NCBI RefSeq assembly: GCF_014642855.1
Contig: NZ_BMJB01000001.1
Coordinates: forward strand, 310,001-374,000
DNA: 64,000 nt
Direction: 5' to 3'
From: Edaphobacter acidisoli
GTDB lineage: Bacteria > Acidobacteriota > Terriglobia > Terriglobales > Acidobacteriaceae
The translations under genes and the position numbers were made by a program. Numbering within the stretch: the first letter of the stretch is position 1; the number at the start of each line of letters is the position of its first letter. The notes under the pieces are model-generated. The model saw only the letters and a program-made list of their open reading frames with translations. It had not been told where the DNA came from and did not search any database. Of the stretch, positions 24,326 through 33,150 are shown piece after piece.

Positions 24326-25345
24326 TTAGCGAAGGGTTTGCAGGTATGCCATCAGATTATGGATGTCGGCATCGGTGTATTTGCTGAACAGTTGCACGTG
24401 AGCTTCCGCAGGAGAAGCTACGGTGTAGTGAACGCGGCTGGTAGACCATGAATGGTAAGTGCCTCGACTGTCGCGCAGACCGATGGTGAACTCATCGCGG
24501 TAGGCGAGCACGCCAGTTAGCTTTTCTCCCGTGGGAAGGACCACGGTGACGTGGCTCTTTGCGTCTTCGGGATAAAGCATTTGCTTTTCCAACTGAAGGC
24601 CCTCGAGGCGAGATGCGAGCCCTGCGAGGTCTCCTGTTGGCGAGTGGCATTTCGCGCAGCCACCGGCGCCGTAGAAGTACTGCTTTCCTTCGGCGGCGTT
24701 TCCTGTTTGCAGATCCGCGACATCGACGCCACGGCGGCCGCCGGGATGGGCGGCGGCTCTTGCTTGCTGGAAGTGGATAAATGCCGCGAGGCTCTGAAGC
24801 TCATCCTTCGAGAAGTTGAAGGCGGGCATCTTCTTTTCGGGGCGGCCGTCCCGGACGACCTCGCTGATCTTGTCGCCCTTGACATCGGCTAGAACCAGCT
24901 TCGAGCGAGTGAGGTCAGGGCCGGTTTCTCCTCCGGCTGCGTCTCTTCCGTGGCAGAATGCGCAGTTCCGTTGGAAGAGGCGATGGCCGCTATCCACTTC
25001 GTCTTTAGAAAGGCCAGACGCGCCAGCGGCGACGAGATCGTCTGTGTTCAAAAACCTGACGAGCGACGAGAGTTCCGGTTGCGGCATCTTTGGGAAGCCG
25101 GGCATGCGGCCTTTACCGACACGGATAATGTCCGTCATCTGACTGTCGTTGAGCTGCCGCTTGACCTCCTCCAATGGGGGAAAGCCGGGCAGGATGCCCT
25201 CGCGGTGCTCACCGTGGCAGATGGCGCAATGTTTGGCATAAGACTGCGCTCCATCGGTCTGATTTGCTTCTGCACGTGCGACAGGAACCAGCAAGGTGAG
25301 AGCTATACCCGCCAGCAGGGTTGGAGCGTGAAATCTTCTTCTCAT
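24326..25345 (-). CDS. Triheme cytochrome c with inserted beta domain
   Basis: A 339-residue exported protein (signal about 1-25). Three heme sites are seen: CAICH (40-44), CAFCH (128-132) and CAKCH (230-234). The first two domains have nearby Met ligands in GRMPGF (about M81) and KKMPAF (about M173). After the third heme the domain is interrupted by a strand-rich insert (about 255-310: VTVVLPTGEKLTGVL... FTIGLRD... YHSWS) and resumes as ADIHNLMAYLQTL; no Met ligand is obvious. The same layout recurs in the cytochrome at 42971. It sits between the multicopper oxidase and the PQQ enzyme and probably relays electrons in the periplasm. The start at 25345 puts the signal at the N-terminus; the frame is open further upstream. 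Confidence 0.87.
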   Translation of the reverse strand: MRRRFHAPTLLAGIALTLLVPVARAEANQTDGAQSYAKHCAICHGEHREGILPGFPPLEEVKRQLNDSQMTDIIRVGKGRMPGFPKMPQPELSSLVRFLNTDDLVAAGASGLSKDEVDSGHRLFQRNCAFCHGRDAAGGETGPDLTRSKLVLADVKGDKISEVVRDGRPEKKMPAFNFSKDELQSLAAFIHFQQARAAAHPGGRRGVDVADLQTGNAAEGKQYFYGAGGCAKCHSPTGDLAGLASRLEGLQLEKQMLYPEDAKSHVTVVLPTGEKLTGVLAYRDEFTIGLRDSRGTYHSWSTSRVHYTVASPAEAHVQLFSKYTDADIHNLMAYLQTLR

Positions 25346-25364
25346 TCCGGAAACGTCCTTGTCG

Positions 25365-26762
25365 CTAATCCGCATACTTGATGAGTTGCATGAAACCGTA
25401 GTCCATGTGGAGTTGTTGGTGGCAATGCCAGAGGGTGTCGCCGGGATTGTTGGCGACGAAATCGACTTCGACTGTATCGAGCGGCATGACATTGATGACA
25501 TCTTTTCGGAGGCCGCTGATCTGCTTGTCTCCAATCCGCGTCACTTCAAACGTGTGACGGTGCAGATGGAGAGGGTGTTGATCGCCGCTGCCGTTTCGAA
25601 ACACGAGGCGATATCGTTTGCCTTTTTGCACGGTCAACGGTTCGATTTTGGGCCAGGATTTATTGTTGATGGTCCAAGTGTCGAACTTCGATCCGTGAAG
25701 AGGGCCGATGTCACGGAAGGTCAAGGTAAAGCTATCGTCGGGGTTGGGTGCGACATGGCTGCCGGCAAACTGGGTATAGTCCCACGTTGAGGGTGCGGGG
25801 TCTTTCCAGGCTGGTGCTCCTTTTTTGCCTGCGTATTCGATGACGGTCCCGAGCCCCATCTCTCGTGCTTTTTCGAGCGTCGAACCGAGTATCCACACGC
25901 CGGGGGCATTCATGTGGACGATTGCATCGACACGTTCCGCTACAGCGAGTGAGAGTACCTCAACCGATTTCGGGTTGGGGACGGGGTTGCCATCCATGGC
26001 GATGATTTCGAACGTATGCCCTGGCAGTGCGAGGACGACGTTTTCCGTAGCGCTTGCATTGAGCAGGCGGAATAGCACGCGCTGACCTTCCTTGACGCGG
26101 ACAGGCTCACCGGAGCCGAGCATGTGGGAGTTGATCGTGGCGTATTTATATCCGACATCAGAGCCGGTCGTCAGTGGCATATTTGAGGAATCGGCGCGCA
26201 TGGTTTCTACCATGGGAACGAAGGAAGGCCCCCAGTGGTGGATTGCAAGATTGATCTCCTGATCGTAGCGGGCTGGGTGATCATGGCCTTCGATGAGCAA
26301 GAAGCCAAACTGCCCGGTATACGTGCTTCGCGTAAGGTCGTCACCAGCCATGGCGTGCGTGTGATACCAGCGGGTGCCGGAGGGGCGCGGCGTGAATGCG
26401 TAGCGTTGCGTGTGGCCCGCGGGGATCATCGGCGAACCTTCTTCCATGGCTCCGTCGTTGTAGGAGTCAATCGCGAGGCCGTGCCAGTGGACGATGTCTG
26501 CATTGTCGGAGGAGTTCGTCACATCGATGGTGACGGGAACTCCTTCTCGCATACGAAGCAGTGGGCCGGGTACCTGGCCGTTATACGCAACTGTCTTGAT
26601 GGAGACTCCTCGTCCAATGTCCAGTGTGCATGGCCCGATGCGCAGAGCGTGATCGGCTTTGGCCGATGCTGGCTTTGGAGTGAAAGGAGGAAGCGGCAGC
26701 GCTGGCAGCGACTTGGCAGCGAGTAATAGCCCTGTTGATGAAAGGAATTTCCTTCGATTCAT
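25365..26762 (-). CDS. Multicopper oxidase (laccase-like), Tat-exported
   Basis: A 465-residue three-domain cupredoxin oxidase that couples substrate oxidation to oxygen reduction. A Tat signal (NRRKFLSSTG) opens the protein. Copper motifs are complete: HWHG (92-95), HTH (134-136), HPLHLH (about 395-400) and HCHQQLH (446-452). The residue five past H452, the usual type 1 axial position, is Phe457 with Met458 next, so the redox potential may be high. It is in one operon with ThuA, Gfo, isomerase, cytochrome and PQQ genes (69 bp after the isomerase, 19 bp before the cytochrome), which suggests electron disposal or oxidation of a sugar or phenolic product rather than copper tolerance. Confidence 0.9.
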   Translation of the reverse strand: MNRRKFLSSTGLLLAAKSLPALPLPPFTPKPASAKADHALRIGPCTLDIGRGVSIKTVAYNGQVPGPLLRMREGVPVTIDVTNSSDNADIVHWHGLAIDSYNDGAMEEGSPMIPAGHTQRYAFTPRPSGTRWYHTHAMAGDDLTRSTYTGQFGFLLIEGHDHPARYDQEINLAIHHWGPSFVPMVETMRADSSNMPLTTGSDVGYKYATINSHMLGSGEPVRVKEGQRVLFRLLNASATENVVLALPGHTFEIIAMDGNPVPNPKSVEVLSLAVAERVDAIVHMNAPGVWILGSTLEKAREMGLGTVIEYAGKKGAPAWKDPAPSTWDYTQFAGSHVAPNPDDSFTLTFRDIGPLHGSKFDTWTINNKSWPKIEPLTVQKGKRYRLVFRNGSGDQHPLHLHRHTFEVTRIGDKQISGLRKDVINVMPLDTVEVDFVANNPGDTLWHCHQQLHMDYGFMQLIKYAD

Positions 26763-26831
26763 AATTCTCTTTCCCGTTCCGTTAGGCGTTTCATTTTTAG
26801 GAGTAGTTCGCTATCGCTTGAGGTTAGATCG

Positions 26832-27791
26832 CTAGACCCACCATGCTGCTCCAGGTTTTTCTTTAAGGACGATCTCATTCAAGAACTGCGCCGCTTTCGA
26901 GAGACCTTCTTCAGCGGAGAGCAGGCTGTCCTCATGCTCGATGGAGAGCACATCGTCGTAGCCGAACATGCGAAGCGTCGAGACGAACTCTTTCCACCAT
27001 TCCGCTCCGTGCCCATATCCACAGGTGCGAAATATCCATCCGCGGCTGCGTTCCTGGGTATAGGGCTTGGTATCAAGGACCCCTGTGCTTGAGAGGTTTG
27101 TTGGGTAGAGTTGAGTGTCCTTTGCGTGGACGTGGAAGATTGCGTTGTCAAGAATGCGAATGGCGGCGATTGGGTCGATCCCTTGCCAGAACATGTGACT
27201 TGGATCATAGTTGCAGCCTACAGCCGGGCCAGCGATCTCTCGTAGCCGCAGCATTGTTTCTGGACTATAGACGACAAAACCGGGGTGCATTTCGATGGCA
27301 ATTTTCACGCCATGGTCCGCCGCGAATTTGCCTCGCTCGATCCAGTAGGGAGTGACCACTTCGTCCCACTGCCATTTCAAAACTTCGAGATACTCCGGTG
27401 GCCATGGACACGTAACCCAGTTCGGGGCTTTTGCTTGGGGCGAATCACCTGGGCATCCGGAGAAGTCGACGACTACGGGAACGCCGAGTTTTTCGGCGAG
27501 CAGAATACTTTTGCGATTTGTCTCCTGAGACTTCTGCGCTATGGCTGCATCTGGATGAAGCGGATTCCCGTGGCAGCTCAGCGCGCTGATCGAGAATCCG
27601 TGATCGTCCAGTTTCGCCCGAAATTTTTTCAGATCCTCAGGATTGTCCAGCATGGAGAGTTTGCAATGAGCATCCCCGGGATAGTTTCCTGTACCAAGTT
27701 CGACGGTGCTGATGCCGAATGTCTTCAGCTTCGCCAGTGCGTCTTCGAGCGGCATCTGCGAGAGCAGAGGTGTGAATACTCCTAATCGCAT
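26832..27791 (-). CDS. Sugar phosphate isomerase/epimerase-like TIM-barrel protein
   Basis: A 319-residue protein of the xylose-isomerase-like/AP-endonuclease-2 fold. The divalent-metal site is visible: E in AIEMHPGF, D and H in CNYDPSHMFW, H in FHVHAKDTQ and E in SIEHEDS. No export signal, so cytoplasmic. In recently studied pathways, members of this family next to Gfo/Idh/MocA enzymes act on 3-keto-sugars; that role is plausible here and not proven. It lies 12 bp after the Gfo gene in the same operon. Confidence 0.85.
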   Translation of the reverse strand: MRLGVFTPLLSQMPLEDALAKLKTFGISTVELGTGNYPGDAHCKLSMLDNPEDLKKFRAKLDDHGFSISALSCHGNPLHPDAAIAQKSQETNRKSILLAEKLGVPVVVDFSGCPGDSPQAKAPNWVTCPWPPEYLEVLKWQWDEVVTPYWIERGKFAADHGVKIAIEMHPGFVVYSPETMLRLREIAGPAVGCNYDPSHMFWQGIDPIAAIRILDNAIFHVHAKDTQLYPTNLSSTGVLDTKPYTQERSRGWIFRTCGYGHGAEWWKEFVSTLRMFGYDDVLSIEHEDSLLSAEEGLSKAAQFLNEIVLKEKPGAAWWV

Positions 27792-27803
27792 TCGGTGTGC
27801 TCC

Positions 27804-28982
27804 TCAATCCTGTGTGTTTGCCGGAAGATGTTGAATATTAGTCCATGCGCTGCCAGCCGCGTGGCTCTTCAGCATCGCTTCGATGAGACACGTGGAACGA
27901 TAACCATCTTCAAACGTTGGTAATGCTGCGGGTTTAGCGGCGGGATTTCCGCCTTCTCGAATCCACTGATATGCGTCTGCAATTAGATTGCGGAAAGCGT
28001 CGGACCATGCTTCCTGGTGTCCGCCGGGGAGATGCACATAGGGGAGGACGTCTTTCGAGACGAGCGAAGGGTCCTTTGCCAGGGTGCAATTTGCGCGGTC
28101 ATGATGGCCGATCCAGAGATTGTTTTGCTCCTCCTGTTTCCATTTGAGAGAGCATGTGCGACCGTTGAACTCGATTTGCAGGTCATTCTTGTGACCTGGA
28201 AGCACTTGGCCGACTGAGAAACATCCCTTCGCACCATTTTCGAAGCGGAGCAGCACGCTTGCGAGGTCTTCGGAGCGGACTTGTACGGCATGGCGCTCGC
28301 CGGTGCTGGTCGAGGAGAACGCCTCTGCCGAAGCGCCGGAAGAGTATCGAACAGGGATGACGGTTGTAAGGTCCGCCAGTACTGACGTGATTTTCAAGCC
28401 TGAGATGTGCTCTGCGACGTCGCACCAGTGTGAGCCGATATCGCCCAATGCTGAGGTGACGCCTCCTTTTGCCGGGTCGGAGCGCCAGGAGTAGACATTC
28501 GCGTCCGCCATCCAGTCCTGCAGATAGAAGCCGTGGATGAAGCTGAGCGGTCCGGTTTCGCCTCGCACTACCATGCCTCGCGCCTGCTGTACGAGCGGGT
28601 TTCCACGGTAGTTGAAGGTCACGACATGAGCTACCTTCGCGGCGATTGCGGCATCGCGCAGCTTGCGGCCTTCTTGCGCGTTCAGTGCCAGCGGTTTGTC
28701 GGAGATAACGTGCTTGCCTGCAGCGAGCGTAGCCAACGTAACCGGAAGATGTAGATGATTAGGTGTGGTGTTGTGAATCACATGCACAGCCGGATCGGCG
28801 ATGAGGGCATGATAGTCGCTATAAGCACGGTCTACTTTGTAGGCGCGTGCCTTTCTGTCGGCTGAGTCCTGCGATGACCCGGCAATCGCTACGATGTCCA
28901 CATCGCCCAGCCGCCGCACCGCATCCAGATGATGTTCGGCGACAAACCCGGGGCCAATCAGGCCCATTCCTACCCTCTTCAT
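27804..28982 (-). CDS. Gfo/Idh/MocA-family oxidoreductase
   Basis: A 392-residue NAD(P)-dependent sugar oxidoreductase. The N-terminal Rossmann fold has GMGLIGPGFVAEHHL, the family DKP motif appears as VISDKPLALNAQEG, and the C-terminal alpha/beta domain follows (SALGDIGSHWCDVAEHISG, with the substrate-site histidines). There is no signal peptide, so it is cytoplasmic. It lies 14 bp after the thuA-like gene and 12 bp before the TIM-barrel isomerase. This trio is typical for handling oxidised (keto) sugars. Substrate is not known. Confidence 0.9.
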   Translation of the reverse strand: MKRVGMGLIGPGFVAEHHLDAVRRLGDVDIVAIAGSSQDSADRKARAYKVDRAYSDYHALIADPAVHVIHNTTPNHLHLPVTLATLAAGKHVISDKPLALNAQEGRKLRDAAIAAKVAHVVTFNYRGNPLVQQARGMVVRGETGPLSFIHGFYLQDWMADANVYSWRSDPAKGGVTSALGDIGSHWCDVAEHISGLKITSVLADLTTVIPVRYSSGASAEAFSSTSTGERHAVQVRSEDLASVLLRFENGAKGCFSVGQVLPGHKNDLQIEFNGRTCSLKWKQEEQNNLWIGHHDRANCTLAKDPSLVSKDVLPYVHLPGGHQEAWSDAFRNLIADAYQWIREGGNPAAKPAALPTFEDGYRSTCLIEAMLKSHAAGSAWTNIQHLPANTQD

Positions 28983-28996
28983 TCAACCTCCACCGT

Positions 28997-29878
28997 TCAG
29001 TGAGTCGTGCCTGGTCGCTGATGAGACGCGGTGCTTCCGTCAGTCAGGCCAAGGGCCCACTTGATGGCTTCGAAGTACATCTTTTGAATGTCGGGATCTT
29101 GCCAGGCTTCTTCCGTGTGTCCAAGGGTCGAGTAGAAAACCCGGCCTTTTCCATACATTTTGCACCATGCGACCGCGAAATCGTGGTCCTGGCGGTGGAT
29201 GCGAGGATTGTTCGCGTAGTCCAGCTTGCTGGGGTCGAGGCTCAGCAGAACATTCACTTTATCGCGCGACCAGTCTTTGGGCTGATAGATCTCATCGTAT
29301 TTAACGAATTCTTTGGGGAAGTGTCGCACCGCCGGAAAATCTGGCTGTTCGTTAATGATCGGGGCATTGAAGGTCATCCAGGGATGCTGATCGAACCAGC
29401 CGCCAATCATCTCTCCGTATTCAGGCCAGGTGTAGTTGGTATCGAGCGCCGCATGAATGCCGACGAAACCTTTGCCGTCCTCCTTGATAAAGGACATCAT
29501 GTCGCGCTTCTGGTCGGCATCCATGTCCAGTTCGCCGGTTGTGCTGGCGAAGATGAGGACGTCGAAGTAGTTCAGGTTTTTTGCGTTGCGACCGAGGTCC
29601 TTCTTTGTCAGCAGTTCAGTATCGGTGCGCATCTCGGTGTCCCAAAGCCCACTTTGCTTGCCCATGTTGTAAATGGCGTTCATCGCTGCGGAGACGGAAT
29701 CGTGCTCATATCCCTTGGTCTCGCCGATCACCAGCACGTGCTTGAGATGAACTTGCTTTAGATGCGGAATGGGCACGCCTGAAGTGTTATTTGATTGCTG
29801 CGCGAAGGTTGTCAAACAGAAGGTACTCAGTACTAGGAATCCACCAAGCGAGTAGACCAGCTTTCTAAAACGTGACAA
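28997..29878 (-). CDS. Exported ThuA-domain protein
   Basis: A 293-residue protein with a Sec signal (about 1-26, LGGFLVLSTFCLTTFA) and a glutamine-amidotransferase-like ThuA domain. Typical segments are VLVIGETKGYEHDSV, FASTTGELDMDADQ, GFVGIHAALDT, MIGGWFDQHPW, HDFAVAWCKMYGKGRVFYSTLGHTEEAW. ThuA proteins accompany keto-sugar and trehalose metabolism. It is the first gene of the six-gene minus-strand operon; its promoter region is shared with the divergent PQQ enzyme. Confidence 0.88.
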   Translation of the reverse strand: MSRFRKLVYSLGGFLVLSTFCLTTFAQQSNNTSGVPIPHLKQVHLKHVLVIGETKGYEHDSVSAAMNAIYNMGKQSGLWDTEMRTDTELLTKKDLGRNAKNLNYFDVLIFASTTGELDMDADQKRDMMSFIKEDGKGFVGIHAALDTNYTWPEYGEMIGGWFDQHPWMTFNAPIINEQPDFPAVRHFPKEFVKYDEIYQPKDWSRDKVNVLLSLDPSKLDYANNPRIHRQDHDFAVAWCKMYGKGRVFYSTLGHTEEAWQDPDIQKMYFEAIKWALGLTDGSTASHQRPGTTH

Positions 29879-30069
29879 GAGACCTCCGGTTCAATTGAAT
29901 CGCTTTATTGGACTACGTCCGCGAGAGTTTGTATCCGATCGACTTGCCATAATAGTTCTTGAAAACGCTTAGCGCAAATCCATTTGAAAAAGACTGCGCC
30001 CAAAGTTCCGCAACTCCGTATGAGTATTATGTTGGCAATCACCAGCCACTCCTTGGCACTGGAACTGAA
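29879..30069. promoter_or_regulatory. Shared promoter region of the thuA operon and the fused PQQ enzyme
   Basis: This 191-bp gap separates two divergent sugar-oxidation units. It holds a perfect palindrome TTCAATTGAA at 29890-29899 just upstream of the thuA-like start. I see no clear consensus promoter; the palindrome is the best operator candidate. Confidence 0.3.
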
Positions 30070-32502
30070 ATGGCTCTGAAGACCTCCTTTCTCTGCGTAC
30101 TGGCGTTGTTCTTTTGCGGAAGCATCCATGCGGCACCGGCGAGCGCTGCCAAAAACCACGCGGGGCAACGGCCAATTGCGGGAGGACAATGGTCGCAAGA
30201 TCACTATTCGTCCCTAACGCAGATCGACCGTGACAATGTGAGCAAACTCTCGATTGCCTGGAAATTCGATACCGGTGAAGGCGGCGAGGGAATAGAGACC
30301 AACCCGTTAGTTGTCGGGCATGTCATGTACGCATACACCGCTTCTCAAAAAGTAATTGCGGTAAATGCGACGAATGGAAAGCTGATCTGGAAGTTTGACT
30401 CAGGAGTACTTGCTAACCAGCCCGCACGTGGAGTCGCCTATTGGTCAGATGGCAGTCAACAACTTCTCCTTTGCGGAATTATGAACTATCTCTACGAGCT
30501 AAATGCTGCAACAGGAAAGCCCGTCGCGCGTTTCGGCGAAGCGGGGCGCATTGATCTTCGCAAGGGGCTTGGCGGCGATTACAGGAAGCAGTCGATCGTG
30601 CTGACCAGTCCGGGTATCGTTTACAAGGATTTGATTATTGTTGGAGGACGCAATCCAGAAACGCCTCCAGCGCCACCCGGAGATATCCGCGCATTCGATA
30701 TTCACACAGGACAACTCGCCTGGGACTTCCATACGATTCCAAGGCCAGGCGAACCAGGTTATGAGACATGGCCAACTGGCGCCTGGCGTTCTGCCGGGGC
30801 CGCTAATAACTGGGCTGGTATGACTCTCGATGAGAGACGGGGAATCGTCTATGTGCCAACCGGATCTGCCGTGCCGGACTTTTATGGCGGAGCACGTGTT
30901 GGTGATGACCGATTTGCTGACTGCCTTCTGGCGCTGAATGCGGCCACGGGCAAGCTGATCTGGAGCTTCCAGGGTGTTCATCACGACCTATGGGACCGTG
31001 ATTTTCCTGCGCCTCCCGTCCTGCTTCGGGTAAAGCGCGATGGAAAGTGGATCGACGCAGTGGCACAGACGACCAAACAGGGCTTTGTCTTCCTTTTTGA
31101 TCGTGAAACAGGCAAGCCGCTGTTTCCTATCGAGGAGCGCCCCGTCCCCGCCACAAATGTGCCTGGAGAAGTTAGCGCGAAGACACAACCCTTCCCGCTT
31201 TCGCCCGCACCCTATGCTCGCCAAACTCTCACATCGAGCGATCTAACGAATAGGACACCCGCCGCGCATGCATACGCACTCTCCCAATTCAACCAATTCA
31301 TTCGAAGCACGGGACAGTTCTACCCTCTCTCGGTGGGACGAGAGACCATCGTCGCTCCAGGCTTTGACGGAGGAGGAGAATGGGGAGGGCCTGGTGTTGA
31401 TCGCCGCAGTGGAGTCATCTACATCAATGCGAACAATGTCGTCGACACCGGCGGTCTGGCAATCAATGATCGTACTGCCGAGCTCGGCCTGCGGATCTAT
31501 CGCACTCAATGCGCGCTGTGTCACCGCGACAATCGTGCAGGATCGCCGCCAGAATATCCATCGCTCGTCGGTATCAGAGACAAGCTGCCAGCGAGTCTCA
31601 TCATTCAGACCATCCACACCGGGAAGGGGCGAATGCCTTCTTTTCCCAATATCGAAGGGTCTGCCCTGACAGCATTGTTCAATTATTTGAATACTGCGAA
31701 CGACGCTGCGGACTTCGTCGCAGACGGCAAGGAATTGCGCCACGACGCAATTCCGGACCATACATCCAGAGCAGGAAACCCTGCGGTAGATGCACGCGGC
31801 AAAGAGGTTTATGCAAAGCAGTGTGCCATCTGCCACGGAGACCATCTCGAAGGCATTCCTCCGTCTTTTCCTTCACTGGAAGGAGTCGGAGGCCGTATGA
31901 CCGCGCAGCAAATCACCGCGATCGTGCACACAGGGCGAGGCCGAATGCCAGCGTTCAATGCATCCCGCATCCCGCAGACAGATATGAGCAGCCTCCTGCG
32001 GTTCTTGAATGCTTCAACCATCAATACCATTGAAGTTTCCAATGATGCGCAAGTTCCTGCCCTCGATGAGATGAATAGATATCGCTTCACTGGCTACCAT
32101 AAATTTCAGGACCAGGATGGATATCCCGCAGTCTCTCCGCCATGGGGTACTCTGAACGCGATTGACCTTAATACAGGAAAGTATCTGTGGACAGTCCCTC
32201 TCGGCTTCTATCCTGAACTCGCTGCAAACGGGATGGGAAACACTGGAACAGAAAATTACGGAGGGCCAATTGTCACTGCGAGTGGGCTCGTCATTATAGG
32301 CGCAACCGTCTTTGACAATAGAATACGTGCCTTTGATAGTCGGACCGGGCGCTTACTTTGGGATTGGACTCTCCCCTTTGCCGCCGCAGCAACTCCAACC
32401 ACCTACATGATTGATGGGAAGCAATATGTTGTGATTGCCTCAGGTGGAAGCAAATTCAAACATACCAATGACGGTTTCTATATAGCATTTTCATTGCCAT
32501 GA
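30070..32502 (+). CDS. Glucose-dehydrogenase-like PQQ enzyme with two internal cytochrome c domains
   Basis: An exported 810-residue fusion. After a Sec signal (about 1-23) come propeller blades with W-motifs (ATNGKLIWKF, HTGQLAWDF, ATGKLIWSF) and the glucose/quinate-dehydrogenase active-site pattern GVHHDLWDRDFPAPP (HHDLWD at about 304-309). The propeller is then interrupted by two cytochrome c domains, CALCH (481-485) with GRMPSF and CAICH (585-589) with GRMPAF, and completed by the last blades from about 665 (LNTGKYLWTVPLG, GTENYGGPIV, SRTGRLLWDW). The enzyme should pass electrons from PQQ to built-in hemes. The ATG at 30070 is chosen for the signal; the frame opens earlier at 29959. It diverges from the thuA operon. 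Confidence 0.88.
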   Translation: MALKTSFLCVLALFFCGSIHAAPASAAKNHAGQRPIAGGQWSQDHYSSLTQIDRDNVSKLSIAWKFDTGEGGEGIETNPLVVGHVMYAYTASQKVIAVNATNGKLIWKFDSGVLANQPARGVAYWSDGSQQLLLCGIMNYLYELNAATGKPVARFGEAGRIDLRKGLGGDYRKQSIVLTSPGIVYKDLIIVGGRNPETPPAPPGDIRAFDIHTGQLAWDFHTIPRPGEPGYETWPTGAWRSAGAANNWAGMTLDERRGIVYVPTGSAVPDFYGGARVGDDRFADCLLALNAATGKLIWSFQGVHHDLWDRDFPAPPVLLRVKRDGKWIDAVAQTTKQGFVFLFDRETGKPLFPIEERPVPATNVPGEVSAKTQPFPLSPAPYARQTLTSSDLTNRTPAAHAYALSQFNQFIRSTGQFYPLSVGRETIVAPGFDGGGEWGGPGVDRRSGVIYINANNVVDTGGLAINDRTAELGLRIYRTQCALCHRDNRAGSPPEYPSLVGIRDKLPASLIIQTIHTGKGRMPSFPNIEGSALTALFNYLNTANDAADFVADGKELRHDAIPDHTSRAGNPAVDARGKEVYAKQCAICHGDHLEGIPPSFPSLEGVGGRMTAQQITAIVHTGRGRMPAFNASRIPQTDMSSLLRFLNASTINTIEVSNDAQVPALDEMNRYRFTGYHKFQDQDGYPAVSPPWGTLNAIDLNTGKYLWTVPLGFYPELAANGMGNTGTENYGGPIVTASGLVIIGATVFDNRIRAFDSRTGRLLWDWTLPFAAAATPTTYMIDGKQYVVIASGGSKFKHTNDGFYIAFSLP

Positions 32503-32672
32503 TCAGGTTTGAGCACCTTGTCGAGGCGAACGGGGACAGTTGCATGCTGTGGTTCAGGGGCAGAATTGTGGCTAGAGGATGTACAACATGCTCTTAGCGT
32601 AATCGCCAGAAGAGAGTTAAGGCGCGTGTATGGTCAGCCAACGATGCCGCCTAATGCTTTTCCGGGGGAAGT

Positions 32673-32816
32673 ATGCAGATTGGGGATACCCTCGAATGTC
32701 GCGCGCGCAAGGGCGTTAAGCTCGAGCATTCGTGGAACTGGATGGAGACCGAAGAGCCGCCAAACCCTTGCTTCCCGACACGGCTGGCAAAGTGCGCTCA
32801 CTGCGGCGCGTGTTAA
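32673..32816 (+). CDS. Possible 47-residue cysteine-rich protein
   Basis: ATG with an excellent GGGGGAA site 3 bp upstream opens a 47-codon frame. The protein has Cys at 9, 33, 41, 44 and 47, ending in CAHCGAC, plus SWNWME in the middle. The CxxC-x2-C tail could bind metal or be a remnant of a zinc-ribbon protein. I recognise no family. It lies alone in a 648-bp gap after the fused PQQ gene. Confidence 0.35.
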   Translation: MQIGDTLECRARKGVKLEHSWNWMETEEPPNPCFPTRLAKCAHCGAC

Positions 32817-33150
32817 GGGGCAAGAACAACGACTTAGAAGATGGTTCGCCGTTACGCGCTACGCGACGCGGACACAATGCACTAGGTCGGGAGGGTAGTG
32901 AGGATCGCCTTACGATCCTCTCCTTCACGCGTTTCAGCTGATGATAGCGAAGGCAATTCTGATGAAAGACGCTGTGTCCGACGGGTTTGAGAGCCAGTGC
33001 GTTGCCATGCTTCAAAGAAGGCATCGGCTTTGCTACAGCCGTAGAACATAATCGCAACTCGATTCTGCAACCAGTCTCGTCCAGTGAGAACCGTCGCAGC
33101 CGAAGAATGAATCCTAAAACAGACGAGCAGATACATGTGAACCGAGCTCA
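32817..33150. other. Gene-free stretch with a single hairpin
   Basis: No convincing gene is seen between the 47-codon frame and the SMP-30 gene. Frames on both strands are short, lack ribosome sites and have no recognisable motif. A perfect 8-bp inverted repeat at 32900-32920 is the only structure noticed. Confidence 0.5.
32900..32920. terminator. Hairpin in the gap before the SMP-30 gene
   Basis: GAGGATCG (32900-32907) and CGATCCTC (32913-32920) form a perfect 8-bp stem with a 5-nt loop, then TCCTT. It may be a weak terminator for either direction. Confidence 0.4.

Noticed and set aside
32509..32898. 129-codon plus-strand frame in the gap after the fused PQQ gene
   Set aside because: Low-quality composition, no ribosome site and no family; the overlapping 47-codon frame has a better start.
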